A stretch of 64,000 nucleotides of DNA from Pseudomonas fluorescens (GCF_018614775.1 NZ_JAGGOF010000045.1:87234-151233); one strand, 5' to 3'; shown: positions 9,265-18,687, numbered from the stretch's first letter. Numbers and translations are program-made. Notes: generated by a model not told the origin, from the letters alone.

Positions 9265-11093
9265 TGATCTTTCTCCGAAGATTTCAGCCACCAGGCGCTC
9301 AGGCCCAGGGTGTAGGGCGGCGTGGTGACAAAGGCGAACCGGTTGCGGTAGGCCAGGCGATGATAGTTGAGGTACCAGTTGGGAATGCAGTAGTGCTGCC
9401 ACAACAGCACCCGGTCCAGGGCTTTGCCGGCGGCGACCTGTTCATCCCGGGTCTGGGCGGCCAAGAGCTTTTCCAGCAGGTGGTCGACCACCGGGTTGGC
9501 GATCCCGGCGTAGTTCTTGCTGCCCTTGATCCCGACCTGGCTGGAGTGGAAGTACTGCCATTGTTCAAGGCCCGGGCTCAAGGTCTGGTTCAGGGTCAGC
9601 AGGATCATGTCGAAGTCGAACTGGTCCAGGCGCTGCTTGTACTGGGCGCGGTCCACCGTGCGCAGGCGGGCCTGGACGCCGATGCTGGCAAGGTTCTCGA
9701 CATAGGGTTGCAGGATGCGCTCCAGGTTCGGGTTCACCAGCAGGATCTCGAAGCTCAGGGGCTGGCTGTTCGCGTTCAGCAGGCGCTGGCCGTTGAGGGT
9801 CCAGCCGGCCTCCTTCAATAGCCCCAGTGCCTTGCGCAAGGTTTCCCGGGGAATGCCGCGTCCGTCGGTCTGGGGCAGGCTGAAGGGTTCGGTGAGCAGG
9901 CGCGGCGGCAGTTGTTCGCGGTAGGGCTTGAGCATTAGCCACTCATGGCCCACGGGAACGCCGCTCGCGGAAAACTCGCTGTTGGGGTAGTAACTGAGGG
10001 TGCGCTTGTAGGCGCTGCTGAACAGCGTGCGGTTGGTCCACTCGAAGTCGAACATCAGCCCCAGGGCCTCCCGCACCTTGACGTCAGCAAAGGTGCCGCG
10101 GCGGGTGTTCATGAACAGACCCTGGCTCTGGGTCGGGATCTGGTGGGGAATCTGCGCCTTGATCACATCGCCGCGGCTGACCGCCGGGAAGTCATAGCCG
10201 TTGGCCCAGTTCTTGGCCTGGTGTTCGATGTAGATGTCGAACTCCCCGGCCTTGAAGGCTTCGAAGGCCACGTCGCTGTCGCGGTAGAACTCCACCTCCA
10301 TGCGGTCGAAGTTGTATTTGCCGCGATTGACCGCCAGGTCCTTGCCCCAATAGTCCTTGACCCGTTCGAACACCAGTTGGCGACCGGGTTGCACTTTGGT
10401 GATGCGATACGGGCCGCTGCCCAGTGGCGGTTCAAAGGTCGTTGCCTTGAAGTCGCGCCCTTTCCAGTAATGCTGGGGCAACACCGGCAGCTCGCCCAGG
10501 CGCAGGATCAGCAGAGGATTGCCGGCGCGCTTGAAGACAAAACGGATTTTCAGCGGGTTGAGAATGTCGACCCGCAGCACTTCCTGCAGGTTGGTGCGGT
10601 ATTGCGGGTGGCCGTCCTTGAGCAGCGTCCGGTAGGAGAACGCCACGTCATAGGCGGTGATCGGCACGCCGTCATGAAACCGCGCCTCGGGCCGCAGGTT
10701 GAACACCACCCAGCTACGGTCTTCGCTGTACTCCACCGACTGGGCGATCAGGCCGTAGCTGGACGTTGGTTCATCACCGGACGGCGCGTACTGGCCGGTG
10801 CCGACCATCAAGGGTTCGTTCAGCTCGTTGATGCCGTATTGCAGGAAATTCGGCGTGGAAACCGGGCTGCTGCCCTTGAACGTGTAGGGGTTGAGCGTAT
10901 CGAAGGTGCCGAATGCCATGACCCGCAAGGTACCGCCCTTGGGCGCTTGCGGGTTGACCCAGTCGAAGTGGGTGAATCGGGCCGGGTACTTGAGCGTGCC
11001 GAACTGCGCATAGCCGTGGCTTTCGCTGAGGGCGGCACTGGCGGGAGGACTCAAGGCCAGGCTGATCAGGAGCAAGAGGAGGGGACGTATCAA
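9261..11093 (-). CDS. nppA1: Extracellular solute-binding protein NppA1 (SBP family 5), TTG start
   Basis: A 610-aa periplasmic peptide-binding protein, first gene of the npp operon. The signal peptide (IRPLLLLLISLALSPPASA) is followed by the same blocks as the next gene (RFTHFDWVNPQAPKGG, EARFHDGVPITAYDVAFS, GSGPYRITKVQPGR), so the two arose by duplication. The only reasonable start is TTG at 11093: the frame is closed by TAA ten codons upstream and no ATG or GTG precedes the signal peptide. The ribosome site is weak (GGATCGGATC). With a TTG start this should give modest initiation. It ends by ATGA overlap with nppA2. Confidence 0.92.
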   Translation of the reverse strand: MIRPLLLLLISLALSPPASAALSESHGYAQFGTLKYPARFTHFDWVNPQAPKGGTLRVMAFGTFDTLNPYTFKGSSPVSTPNFLQYGINELNEPLMVGTGQYAPSGDEPTSSYGLIAQSVEYSEDRSWVVFNLRPEARFHDGVPITAYDVAFSYRTLLKDGHPQYRTNLQEVLRVDILNPLKIRFVFKRAGNPLLILRLGELPVLPQHYWKGRDFKATTFEPPLGSGPYRITKVQPGRQLVFERVKDYWGKDLAVNRGKYNFDRMEVEFYRDSDVAFEAFKAGEFDIYIEHQAKNWANGYDFPAVSRGDVIKAQIPHQIPTQSQGLFMNTRRGTFADVKVREALGLMFDFEWTNRTLFSSAYKRTLSYYPNSEFSASGVPVGHEWLMLKPYREQLPPRLLTEPFSLPQTDGRGIPRETLRKALGLLKEAGWTLNGQRLLNANSQPLSFEILLVNPNLERILQPYVENLASIGVQARLRTVDRAQYKQRLDQFDFDMILLTLNQTLSPGLEQWQYFHSSQVGIKGSKNYAGIANPVVDHLLEKLLAAQTRDEQVAAGKALDRVLLWQHYCIPNWYLNYHRLAYRNRFAFVTTPPYTLGLSAWWLKSSEKDQ

Positions 11094-11215
11094 GTCTGAG
11101 ATCCGATCCAGGCGGCTTTGGCGTTATGGCCTGTACAGTAACAGCTTGTATCGGCAGGAAAAAGGCGGGGCAGCGGGAGCAGGCGGTCCGTCAAGGATCA
11201 AGTGGTGCCAAATCC

Positions 11216-11305
11216 GTGGGAGCAAAGCTTGCTCGCGATAGCAGGGTAACGGTCAACATCGATGTCGACTGCCGTCCCCCCATCGCGAGCAAGCTTTACT
11301 CCCAC
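11216..11305. repeat. REPIN (inverted REP pair)
   Basis: Two REP halves face each other: GTGGGAGCAAAGCTTGCTCG at 11216 and its complement ending at 11305, about 40 bp apart, in the gap between mltD and nppA1. Confidence 0.85.
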
Positions 11306-11329
11306 AGGTTTGTAGCGAGCTGACAGGCA

Positions 11330-12796
11330 TCAATGAGGGGAATAGACCGTCAGCACCTGGCCTGGCTTGAGGGCCTTGCCCATCCGCGGGTTCCAGCGCT
11401 TGAGGTGCTGCATCTCGACGTTGAAGCGCTTGGCGACCACGTACAACGAGTCGCCCTGCTGTACCTTGTACTGGGTCTGGGGCTGTTGTTTCTTCTGGTT
11501 CTTGCTGTTGGCAGCCAGCACGGTGTTGATGCGCTTGTCAGTGGACCGGGTTGCCTTGATGGCTTTGGTGTCCTGCATCACCAGGGTCTGGCCGACCTTG
11601 AGTTTGTTGCCACTGAGTTTGTTCCAGCGCTGCAGGTCCTTGGTCTGGACGTTGTTGGCCTTGGCGATCTGGGCCAGGTTGTCGCCGCGCTTGACCCGGT
11701 AGCTGCGCCGGGCGCCTTCCACTTCGCTGTCATCGGCGGTTTCAAAGACCGGCTTGAGCGAGCGCGGGCTGATCAATTCTTCCGGACGCATGGTCGACAG
11801 ACTGGCGGTCAGCAACTGGGCCTTGGACGTGGGCACCAGCAAATGCTGGGGGCCGTCGACGGTGGTGCGCTGCTTGAAGGCCGGGTTGAGCTGGAACAGC
11901 TCGTCTTCGTCGATATTGGCCACCGCCGCGACCTTGGACAGGTCCATGCGCTGGTTGATCTCGACGACCTGGAAGTAGGGTTCGTTGGCAATCGGGTTGA
12001 GGTTCACCCCATAGGCATCGGGGGCGAGCACCACCTGGGACAGCGCCAGCAGCTTGGGCACATAGGCCTGGGTCTCGGCGGGCAGCGGCAGGTTCCAGTA
12101 GTCGGTGGGCAGGCCGAGCTTTTCGTTGCGCTCGATGGCGCGACTGACCGTGCCTTCGCCGGCGTTGTAGGCTGCCAGGGCCAGCAACCAGTCGCCGTTG
12201 AACATGTCGTGCAGGCGCGTCAGGTAATCCATGGCGGCCGTGGTGGAAGCGGTGATGTCGCGACGCCCGTCATAGAAACGGGTCTGGCGCAGATTGAAGT
12301 AACGCCCCGTGGACGGGATGAATTGCCACAGGCCTACTGCGTTGGCCCGGGAATAGGCCATGGGGTTGTAGGCGCTTTCGATGACTGGCAGCAGGGCCAG
12401 TTCCAGCGGCATGTTGCGTTCTTCGAGGCGTTCAACAATGTAATGGATGTAGAGGCTGCCACGTTCACTGGCGCCCTCGAGAAACGACGGGTTGCTGGCG
12501 AACCACAGGCGCTGCTGCTCGATACGCGGATTGACGCCAGCCGTTTCCTGCAACTGGAAGCCCTGTCGCATGCGTTCCCATACGTCCTGGGGCACTTGGG
12601 GGCTTGGCTTTTCGCTGAGCCACAAGGGCTTCTGCTTGGCGCGAGCGGCGAGGTTCGGCGTGTGGGCCGCGTCGGTTGGCGGTACCTGGCTCGTGCTCTG
12701 GCAGCCCGCCAGCATGGCGGACACAGCCACCGCGATGGCTTGAGCCAAGCGGGTCAATGTGTCTGACTGGGCGGACCTGCGTATGGATGACGACAT
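11330..12796 (-). CDS. mltD: Membrane-bound lytic murein transglycosylase D (LysM-containing lipoprotein)
   Basis: Cleaves the glycan strands of peptidoglycan. It is a 488-aa lipoprotein: signal peptide with lipobox LAGC (acylated C32), a transglycosylase SLT domain with catalytic E140 in LLPVIESAYNP followed by GLWQFIPSTGRYF and AAYNAGEGTV, then two C-terminal LysM modules (YRVKRGDNLAQIAKANNV and YKVQQGDSLYVVAKRFNV) that bind peptidoglycan. E. coli MltD has a similar plan. ATG 12796 gives a normal lipoprotein signal. It lies 100 bp downstream of gloB on the same strand, the same order as in P. aeruginosa. Confidence 0.96.
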   Translation of the reverse strand: MSSSIRRSAQSDTLTRLAQAIAVAVSAMLAGCQSTSQVPPTDAAHTPNLAARAKQKPLWLSEKPSPQVPQDVWERMRQGFQLQETAGVNPRIEQQRLWFASNPSFLEGASERGSLYIHYIVERLEERNMPLELALLPVIESAYNPMAYSRANAVGLWQFIPSTGRYFNLRQTRFYDGRRDITASTTAAMDYLTRLHDMFNGDWLLALAAYNAGEGTVSRAIERNEKLGLPTDYWNLPLPAETQAYVPKLLALSQVVLAPDAYGVNLNPIANEPYFQVVEINQRMDLSKVAAVANIDEDELFQLNPAFKQRTTVDGPQHLLVPTSKAQLLTASLSTMRPEELISPRSLKPVFETADDSEVEGARRSYRVKRGDNLAQIAKANNVQTKDLQRWNKLSGNKLKVGQTLVMQDTKAIKATRSTDKRINTVLAANSKNQKKQQPQTQYKVQQGDSLYVVAKRFNVEMQHLKRWNPRMGKALKPGQVLTVYSPH

Positions 12797-12895
12797 TGGC
12801 TGGAAGTAAGTTCCGGGCGAAAATGTCGGGCGATTCTAGAAAGCACACCCCAACAGGTCAACCATTCAGAATTTTTGTACCAATCGATAGCTGGC

Positions 12896-13663
12896 TTAGA
12901 ACGTATCTTTCCACGCCCGCAAGGCCGCAAAAACCTCACTCGCCGTCTGGTTACGCTGGCCGTTCCGTTCGTCTGCTTTTTGTTTAACGGATGTTTCGGC
13001 GGTGCGTAGGAACGGGTTGGTGAGTTTTTCCAGGGCCAGGGTCGAGGGCAGCGTCATGATGCCTTCGCTGCGTTGCCGGCTGACTTTTACCAGGCGGGCA
13101 GCAATGTCCGCGTTGTCCGGCTCCACCGCAGCGGCGAACTTCAGGTTGCTGAGGGTGTACTCGTGGGTGCAGTAAACCAGGGTATCGTCCGGCAGGGCGG
13201 CGAGACGGCTGAGGGAGTGATGCATCTGCGCCGGCGTGCCTTCGAAGAGGCGGCCGCAACCGGCGGCGAACAACGTGTCGCCACAGAACAGCAGGCCGTG
13301 GTGGTAATAGGCGATATGCCCCAGGGTGTGGCCGGGCACGGCGTAGACCTCGAAGTCCAAGCCGAGCACGCTGACGGTGTCGTTGTCATTCAGGGCGGTG
13401 TCCCGCGCCGGGATGTTTTCGCTGGCCGGGCCATGGACGGTGGCGCCTGACGCATGCTTCAACGCCTGCACGCCGCCAACATGATCGTGGTGGTGATGGG
13501 TGATCATGATGTCGCTCAGGACCCACTCGGAGTGGGCATCGAGCCAGGCCTGGACCGGTGCGGCGTCACCCGGGTCGACCACGGCGCAGCGCTGGGTCGA
13601 GTGATCCTGTAACAACCAGATGTAGTTATCGGTGAAGGCGGGCAGGGCACTGATCTGTATCAT
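12896..13663 (-). CDS. gloB: Hydroxyacylglutathione hydrolase (glyoxalase II)
   Basis: Hydrolyses S-D-lactoylglutathione to D-lactate and glutathione, the second step of methylglyoxal detoxification. The 255-aa product has the metallo-beta-lactamase binuclear metal motif [10 protein letters not shown] (residues 55-64), [10 protein letters not shown] and [13 protein letters not shown], plus the C-terminal glyoxalase II helix domain binding glutathione (NPFLRT). ATG 13663 ([10 protein letters not shown]) matches the family start; the frame is open to 13729 but would overlap the divergent gene. It is divergent from the methyltransferase gene, with about 65 bp between starts. Confidence 0.97.
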   Translation of the reverse strand: MIQISALPAFTDNYIWLLQDHSTQRCAVVDPGDAAPVQAWLDAHSEWVLSDIMITHHHHDHVGGVQALKHASGATVHGPASENIPARDTALNDNDTVSVLGLDFEVYAVPGHTLGHIAYYHHGLLFCGDTLFAAGCGRLFEGTPAQMHHSLSRLAALPDDTLVYCTHEYTLSNLKFAAAVEPDNADIAARLVKVSRQRSEGIMTLPSTLALEKLTNPFLRTAETSVKQKADERNGQRNQTASEVFAALRAWKDTF

Positions 13664-13728
13664 CGCGGAATTCGCCAAGCTGAAAACAAAGGCGCATCTT
13701 AGAACTTCCTGACGCGTTGGAGAATGCA

Positions 13729-14487
13729 ATGACCGATGAAGCGTTCGCCCAGGCCGATCCCGACTGGCTGGCGTTGATCAGCGCTGCCCGTGAATGGCTG
13801 TCCGGTCCTGTCGGGCAATTTTTGCTGGATGAAGAGCGGCGCATGCTCGAGGAGGAGCTGGGCAGGTTCTTCGGTGGCTACCTGGTGCACTATGGGCCGT
13901 CGGCGCAGACGCCGCCGCAGGCCCCCCAGGTCCAGCGCAACGTGCGCCTGGGCGCGCCGCTGCCCGGGGTGGAAATTGTCTGCGAGGAGCAGGCCTGGCC
14001 GTTGAGCGAGCATGCCGCCGATGTGGTGGTCATGCAGCACGGTCTGGACTTCTGCCTGTCGCCCCACGGTTTGCTGCGTGAAGCGGCGAGCAGTGTGCGT
14101 CCCGGCGGGCATCTGCTGATCATTGGCATCAATCCCTGGAGCAGTTGGGGGTTGCGCCGGGTCTTCGCCCAGGACGCCTTGCGCCACGCTCGCTGCATCT
14201 CGGCGTCACGGGTAGGCGACTGGCTCAACCTGCTGGGCTTCGCGCTGGAGAAGCGCCGCTTCGGGTGCTATCGTCCGCCGCTTGCGTCGCCCAAGTGGCA
14301 GGCCCGTCTGGCCGGCTGGGAACGCAAGGCCGGTGACTGGCAACTGTCCGGCGGCGGTTTCTACTTGCTGGTGGCGCGCAAGATCGCAGTCGGGCTGCGC
14401 CCGGTGCGCCAGGCGCGGCGCGAGCCGATGGGCAAGCTGATTCCCTTGCCGATGGCCAAGGTCAATCGTCGTCACATCGAGCCGTAA
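13729..14487 (+). CDS. Class I SAM-dependent methyltransferase (YafS-like)
   Basis: Product of 252 aa between gloB and rnhA, the place of yafS in E. coli and its equivalent in Pseudomonas. The visible methyltransferase core is [20 protein letters not shown] followed by [22 protein letters not shown] (post-motif I and motif III of Methyltransf_11). The usual glycine-rich motif I is replaced by [18 protein letters not shown], so cofactor binding is plausible but not proven. ATG 13729 has GGAG 8 bp upstream; an in-frame start at 13717 is poorer. The substrate is unknown. Confidence 0.85.
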   Translation: MTDEAFAQADPDWLALISAAREWLSGPVGQFLLDEERRMLEEELGRFFGGYLVHYGPSAQTPPQAPQVQRNVRLGAPLPGVEIVCEEQAWPLSEHAADVVVMQHGLDFCLSPHGLLREAASSVRPGGHLLIIGINPWSSWGLRRVFAQDALRHARCISASRVGDWLNLLGFALEKRRFGCYRPPLASPKWQARLAGWERKAGDWQLSGGGFYLLVARKIAVGLRPVRQARREPMGKLIPLPMAKVNRRHIEP

Positions 14488-14503
14488 ACCTTTTTGATGG
14501 CCC

Positions 14504-14540
14504 GGCCGACCTGTCGGCCACGGGTCTTTGCATTTTTTTT
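14504..14540 (+). terminator. Possible weak terminator or hairpin before rnhA
   Basis: A 6-bp stem GGCCGA/TCGGCC (14504-14519, 4-nt loop) is followed, after 13 bp, by eight T residues (14533-14540). The gap between stem and T-run makes it a poor terminator, and it may instead be part of the rnhA leader. Confidence 0.3.
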
Positions 14541-14554
14541 CTGGATAGATTGGC

Positions 14555-15007
14555 ATGAGCGATAGCGTGGAACTCTTTACTGACGGCGCCTGCAAGGGCA
14601 ATCCCGGCCCGGGCGGCTGGGGCGCGTTGCTGGTGTGCAAGGGCGTTGAGAAGGAGCTCTGGGGCGGCGAAACCAATACCACCAACAATCGCATGGAGCT
14701 GATGGGCGCCATTCGCGGCCTCGAAGAGCTCAAGCGGCCCTGCGATGTACTGCTGGTGACCGACTCGCAGTACGTGATGAAAGGCATCAACGAGTGGATG
14801 GCCAACTGGAAGAAGCGCGGCTGGAAAACCGCCGCGAAGGAGCCGGTGAAAAATGCCGACCTCTGGAGGCAACTGGACGAGCAGGTCAACCGCCACAACG
14901 TCACCTGGAAGTGGGTACGCGGCCACATCGGCCACCATGGTAACGAGCGGGCCGACCAGTTGGCCAACCGTGGCGTGGATGAGGTGCGGGGCTACAAGCA
15001 GGCCTGA
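14555..15007 (+). CDS. rnhA: Ribonuclease HI
   Basis: Degrades the RNA strand of RNA-DNA hybrids (primer removal, R-loops). The 150-aa product carries the complete catalytic set D10 ([18 protein letters not shown]), E48 ([10 protein letters not shown]), D70 ([10 protein letters not shown]), H124 ([12 protein letters not shown]) and D134, plus the basic handle [12 protein letters not shown] of the E. coli-type enzyme. Spacing to dnaQ is about 70 bp on the same strand; rnhA-dnaQ is a widely conserved neighbour pair. Confidence 0.98.
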   Translation: MSDSVELFTDGACKGNPGPGGWGALLVCKGVEKELWGGETNTTNNRMELMGAIRGLEELKRPCDVLLVTDSQYVMKGINEWMANWKKRGWKTAAKEPVKNADLWRQLDEQVNRHNVTWKWVRGHIGHHGNERADQLANRGVDEVRGYKQA

Positions 15008-15078
15008 CTGCGGCAGTTCCCTGTGAGCGTGTTAACATCCGCGCTTTTGCAAGCCTGCCCGTTGAGAGCTGAACACAG

Positions 15079-15825
15079 ATGGCCAACAGATCTGTAGTAC
15101 TGGATACCGAAACTACCGGTATGCCGGTGACCGACGGTCACCGGATTATCGAAATCGGTTGTGTCGAGCTGATCGGCCGGCGCCTGACCGGTCGCCATTT
15201 CCACGTTTACCTGCAACCGGACCGCGAGAGTGACGAAGGCGCCATCGGCGTCCACGGCATTACCAACGAGTTCCTGGTGGGCAAGCCACGGTTTGCCGAA
15301 GTAGCCGACGAGTTCTTCGAGTTCATCAAGGGCGCGCAGTTGATCATCCACAACGCGGCGTTCGACGTTGGGTTCATCAACAACGAATTCGCCCTGGTGG
15401 GCCAGCACGACCGTGCGGACATCACCCGGCATTGCACCATTCTCGATACCCTGATGATGGCTCGGGAGCGGCACCCGGGGCAGCGCAACAGCCTCGATGC
15501 CTTGTGCAAGCGCTACGATGTCGATAACTCCGGCCGCGAACTGCACGGCGCCTTGCTCGACTCCGAGATCCTGGCCGACGTCTACCTGACCATGACCGGC
15601 GGCCAGACCAGCCTGTCCCTGGCCGGTAACGCTTCGGATGGCAACGGTTCCGGCGAAGGCTCCGGTAACCAGGCCACGGAAATCCGTCGGCTGCCGGCCG
15701 ACCGCCGGCCAGCCCGGATCATCCGCGCCAGTGAAAGCGACCTGGCCGAACATGCCGCGCGTCTGGAAGCCATCGCCAAATCGGCGGGCGCTCCGGCACT
15801 GTGGACGCAGTTGGCTGAAGCTTGA
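15079..15825 (+). CDS. dnaQ: DNA polymerase III epsilon subunit (3'-5' proofreading exonuclease)
   Basis: Proofreading subunit of the replicative polymerase. The 248-aa product shows the DEDDh exonuclease motifs: ExoI VLDTETTG with D9 and E11, ExoII HNAAFDVGFI, ExoIII HGALLDSEILADVYL. A Gly/Ser-rich linker near residues 185-200 precedes the short C-terminal segment (LEAIAKSAGAPALWTQL) that binds the polymerase alpha subunit. Length and order agree with the family. A REPIN follows the stop. Confidence 0.97.
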   Translation: MANRSVVLDTETTGMPVTDGHRIIEIGCVELIGRRLTGRHFHVYLQPDRESDEGAIGVHGITNEFLVGKPRFAEVADEFFEFIKGAQLIIHNAAFDVGFINNEFALVGQHDRADITRHCTILDTLMMARERHPGQRNSLDALCKRYDVDNSGRELHGALLDSEILADVYLTMTGGQTSLSLAGNASDGNGSGEGSGNQATEIRRLPADRRPARIIRASESDLAEHAARLEAIAKSAGAPALWTQLAEA

Positions 15826-15848
15826 GAGCATTTCACGCATAAATCCCT

Positions 15849-15935
15849 GTGGGAGCGAGCCTGCTCGCGATAGCGGTGAATCAGCCGATATTGATGTAAC
15901 TGACACACTGCTATCGCGAGCAGGCTCGCTCCCAC
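15849..15935. repeat. REPIN (inverted REP pair)
   Basis: Two REP copies (GTGGGAGCGAGCCTGCTCGC outward at 15849 and its complement ending at 15935) flank about 34 bp. It fills the gap after dnaQ; the remaining ~170 bp before the GNAT gene shows nothing else clear. Confidence 0.88.
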
Positions 15936-16105
15936 CAGGGATGTTGTCAGTATTCATCTTTCATTTCTCGCCACAATCGCCGCGACCTTCTAACCTGAGG
16001 TAACGGGCAGCTACGGATCCGCCTGATGAGTGAAGATTTGAAAGGCAAGGGCAATGGATGGCAATGCGCCGTTGGTTGTCTCAAGGAATGAGGACGTTTC
16101 CCAGT

Positions 16106-16720
16106 ATGCAACCGGTCATGAATCCCAAGCACCCCGGCCTCTCGGTACGCGTTGCCGATGACGGCTTCGCGGTCTATATCTGGGGCAGTGATTTCAGCTT
16201 CGAGGTCAGCGACTACGTTACGGCGCAGATCGGCAGGCCCGTGAGCCAGTGGCCGGTGACGCCCATCGTTCCCTATCGCAAGTGCTATGGCATCGATCCC
16301 GAGGAGTTCAGCAGCTTCCGCGACGCCCCGGACAGTGAGATCTTCATGGCTTATCTCGATGACCAGCCGGTGGGACACCTGGTGGTCAGTACCAACTGGA
16401 ACGGCTTCGCTCACATCGACGAACTGGCGGTACACGCCCCGGCTCGTCGCCACGGGGTGGCCAGGGCCTTGCTCGACGTCGCGCATTTCTGGAGCCGCAA
16501 GAAAAAACTGCCGGGCATCATGCTCGAAACCCAGAACAACAACCTGGGTGCCTGCCGGCTCTACGAGCGTTGCGGCTATGTGCTGGGCGGTATCGATCAC
16601 CTGCGCTATCGCGGCATTGACCGCCATACGGCTGAGGTGGCGCTGTTCTGGTACCGGCTGTTCGATGATCCGCTGGGCATGGCCATCAGTGGCCCAGCAG
16701 CGCCTCGGCTTGTTCCGTAA
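16106..16720 (+). CDS. GNAT N-acetyltransferase, streptothricin-acetyltransferase-like
   Basis: A 204-aa acetyl-CoA-dependent N-acetyltransferase. The acetyl-CoA pocket reads VHAPARRHGVARALLD, and the C-terminal block GIMLETQNNNLGACRLYERC followed by GYVLGGIDHLRYRG is the pattern of the Sat/SatA group that acetylates streptothricin. Whether it confers antibiotic resistance here is unproven; many chromosomal members have unknown substrates. The start is uncertain: the frame is open from 16058, and ATGs at 16088, 16106 and 16118 are possible. I prefer 16106 because a GAGG lies 11 bp upstream. The last 35 bp overlap the convergent LysR gene. Confidence 0.82.
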   Translation: MQPVMNPKHPGLSVRVADDGFAVYIWGSDFSFEVSDYVTAQIGRPVSQWPVTPIVPYRKCYGIDPEEFSSFRDAPDSEIFMAYLDDQPVGHLVVSTNWNGFAHIDELAVHAPARRHGVARALLDVAHFWSRKKKLPGIMLETQNNNLGACRLYERCGYVLGGIDHLRYRGIDRHTAEVALFWYRLFDDPLGMAISGPAAPRLVP

Positions 16721-17579
16721 CCCGCTCCAGCAGTGACTGCAGGGCGGGCGAGGGCGTGCTGCCATTCAGGCTCAGGGCATAGAGGCTGATCGTCACCGCG
16801 GGCGACACCGGGCAGGCGTCCAGGCCGGTGGCTTTGGCGCCCGAGGCGGTGAACGGGTCGACGATGGCCAGGCCTTCGCCGGCTTCGACCATGGCGCGCA
16901 TCATCTGATGCGTCTGCACGCGGATCTGGATCACCGGCGCCGGACGTAGCGCCCCCAGCTTGTGTTCGAACGCCGGACTCAACGGGTCGTGACCCTCCAG
17001 GCCGACCAGCGACTGGCCCGCCAGGTCCTGAAGCGAAATGTATTTTTGCCGTGGTTGCAGCCAGCCATGGGGCGCCAGCAATTGCAGCTTGCCCTGGGCG
17101 ATCGGCTGGCATTGGATGTCGGGGTGTTCAGGGTTGTGCAGGCTCAGGCCCAGGTCGCTTTCGCGCAAGAGCAGGCTCTGGACGATCTCGCGGGTCGGCT
17201 GGCTGAGCAGGGTGCACGGTGCATCCGGGTAGCGTCGACGCAGGGCAGCGATGCTCTGGGGCAACAATTGCTGGGCCAGCGGCGGCGTACAGATGATGCG
17301 CAAGGGCGGTGCCTGATAGTGTTTCAGGCTGCTGGCCAGTCGCTGCACCGGCTCGAGGGTGTCATACACCCGCGCGATGCCGTCGCGCAATTCGAGGGTT
17401 TCCCGGGTGGCCTGCAGGCGCCCGCGCACACTGGCAAACAACATGAAGCCCAATTGTGCCTCGGCGTCGCGCAAGATCGCCTCGACTTCCGCTACCGGCA
17501 ATTGCAGCCATTCGGCCGCCGTGCCCAGATGACCGGTCTGCAGCAGCGCCTGGATCACTTCGATGTGGCGTAAACGCAT
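16686..17579 (-). CDS. LysR-family transcriptional regulator
   Basis: A 297-aa LysR-type regulator with a somewhat divergent N-terminal helix-turn-helix (residues about 1-60, MRLRHIEVIQALLQTGHLGT, then LPVAEVEAILRDAEAQLG in place of the usual recognition helix). A type-2 periplasmic-binding-like effector domain follows (LRIICTPPLAQQLLPQSIAA). ATG 17579 is the first codon of the conserved opening. Its target is not obvious: the nearest divergent gene is about 500 bp away. It is convergent with, and overlaps by 35 bp, the GNAT gene. Confidence 0.88.
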   Translation of the reverse strand: MRLRHIEVIQALLQTGHLGTAAEWLQLPVAEVEAILRDAEAQLGFMLFASVRGRLQATRETLELRDGIARVYDTLEPVQRLASSLKHYQAPPLRIICTPPLAQQLLPQSIAALRRRYPDAPCTLLSQPTREIVQSLLLRESDLGLSLHNPEHPDIQCQPIAQGKLQLLAPHGWLQPRQKYISLQDLAGQSLVGLEGHDPLSPAFEHKLGALRPAPVIQIRVQTHQMMRAMVEAGEGLAIVDPFTASGAKATGLDACPVSPAVTISLYALSLNGSTPSPALQSLLERVTEQAEALLGH

Positions 17580-17664
17580 GCAAGAAGTCCATGTTCGGCG
17601 GGTAAGCCATTGAGTGGCCGAATCCTAACCCAAGTCCGGGCATGACTTCTGCTCATAACAATGG

Positions 17665-17898
17665 TTATGAGGCGATTTGCGTTTCAGGTTCGCGCGTCAG
17701 TTCAATACCAGACTGCACCAGCAGGAAGCGATCTTCGTCGAGTTTGTTGACGCGATCGCCAATGGCCAGTTTATAGGTGGTGACAGGCTCCTTGCCGTTT
17801 CCGTCGTGCGACGGGGTCGATTCCTGGAATTCATGCACCGAATAGACGCGACCTTCGGCGTCCCGCGCATGAAATTGTCCGACAAGTACTGCTGCCAT
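17665..17898 (-). CDS. Small conserved hypothetical protein (77 aa)
   Basis: A short cytoplasmic protein (MAAVLVGQFHARDAEGRVYS...). It has no signal peptide or membrane helix and seems to be a small beta-rich fold (repeated GRVYSVHEFQ and TTYKLAIGDRVNKL strands). ATG 17898 has a good AGAGG site 8 bp upstream. Codon use matches the neighbours, so I accept it as real; I do not recognise a named family. It is divergent from the FMN reductase gene. Confidence 0.7.
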   Translation of the reverse strand: MAAVLVGQFHARDAEGRVYSVHEFQESTPSHDGNGKEPVTTYKLAIGDRVNKLDEDRFLLVQSGIELTREPETQIAS

Positions 17899-18082
17899 TG
17901 CTAAGAACCTCTAAAAAAAGATCACTCGATTTGCGGTTCTGTAGACCTTGGTCAAGCGCGGTAAGTTTTCCCACAAGAAAAAAATAGTCCAGCCGGCAGG
18001 AATTCGTCGCTCCATTGGTCCAAATGTAACGCCGATCATCTATAACTACAGATCCTTTGAGCCGACAGTCGAGAAGCCTCTC

Positions 18083-18643
18083 ATGAGTAATGTCTACACC
18101 GTGGCCGTTTTGGTGGGCAGCCTGCGCAAGGCGTCGATCAACCGCAAGATCGCGCTGGCACTGGCTGACCTGGCGCCCGCCTACCTGAAGCTGGAGATCG
18201 TCGAGATCGGTCAATTGCCGCTCTATAACGAGGACATCGACGTGACCCCGCCACCGGCCGCCTATACCGCGTTTCGCCAACAGGTGGGCGCCGCCGACGC
18301 GCTGCTGTTCGTCACCCCGGAGTACAACCGCTCGGTGCCGGCGCCGTTGAAAAATGCCATCGACGTTGGCTCGCGCCCCTACGGCCAGAGTTGCCTGAGC
18401 GGCAAGCCGGGCGCAGTGATCAGCGCTTCGCCGGGGGCCATCGGCGGTTTCGGCGCCAACCACCACCTGCGCCAGTCGCTGGTGTTCCTCGATGTACCTT
18501 GCATGCAGCAACCGGAAGGCTACCTGAGCGGGGCGGGTACGGCGTTTGACGAAGCGGGTAATCTGTCGGAGTCGTTAAAGCCGTTCCTGCAGAAGTTCAT
18601 CGATGCCTATGGCGCGTGGGTTGAGCAGCATAAAAAGGCCTGA
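18083..18643 (+). CDS. NADPH-dependent FMN reductase / quinone reductase (ChrR-like)
   Basis: A 186-aa flavodoxin-fold oxidoreductase. Signatures: GSLRKASINRKIA (FMN phosphate loop, residues about 12-24), LPLYNEDID, and TPEYNRSVPAPLKNAIDVGS, the typical PEYN motif of the NADPH-dependent FMN reductase family that includes ChrR and azo/quinone reductases. The frame is open upstream to 17948, but ATG 18083 begins the conserved MSNVYTVAVLVGS strand. It precedes arsR but is too short to be ArsH and is separated by a REPIN, so it is probably a general redox-defence enzyme. Confidence 0.88.
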   Translation: MSNVYTVAVLVGSLRKASINRKIALALADLAPAYLKLEIVEIGQLPLYNEDIDVTPPPAAYTAFRQQVGAADALLFVTPEYNRSVPAPLKNAIDVGSRPYGQSCLSGKPGAVISASPGAIGGFGANHHLRQSLVFLDVPCMQQPEGYLSGAGTAFDEAGNLSESLKPFLQKFIDAYGAWVEQHKKA

Positions 18644-18687
18644 TGCCCCTGAACACTGAGCCACGATAAGGGGTGGCGAGGACATTT

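Noticed and set aside
18083..18643. FMN reductase as arsH of an ars operon
   Set aside because: At 186 aa it lacks the ArsH N- and C-terminal extensions, and a REPIN separates it from arsR.
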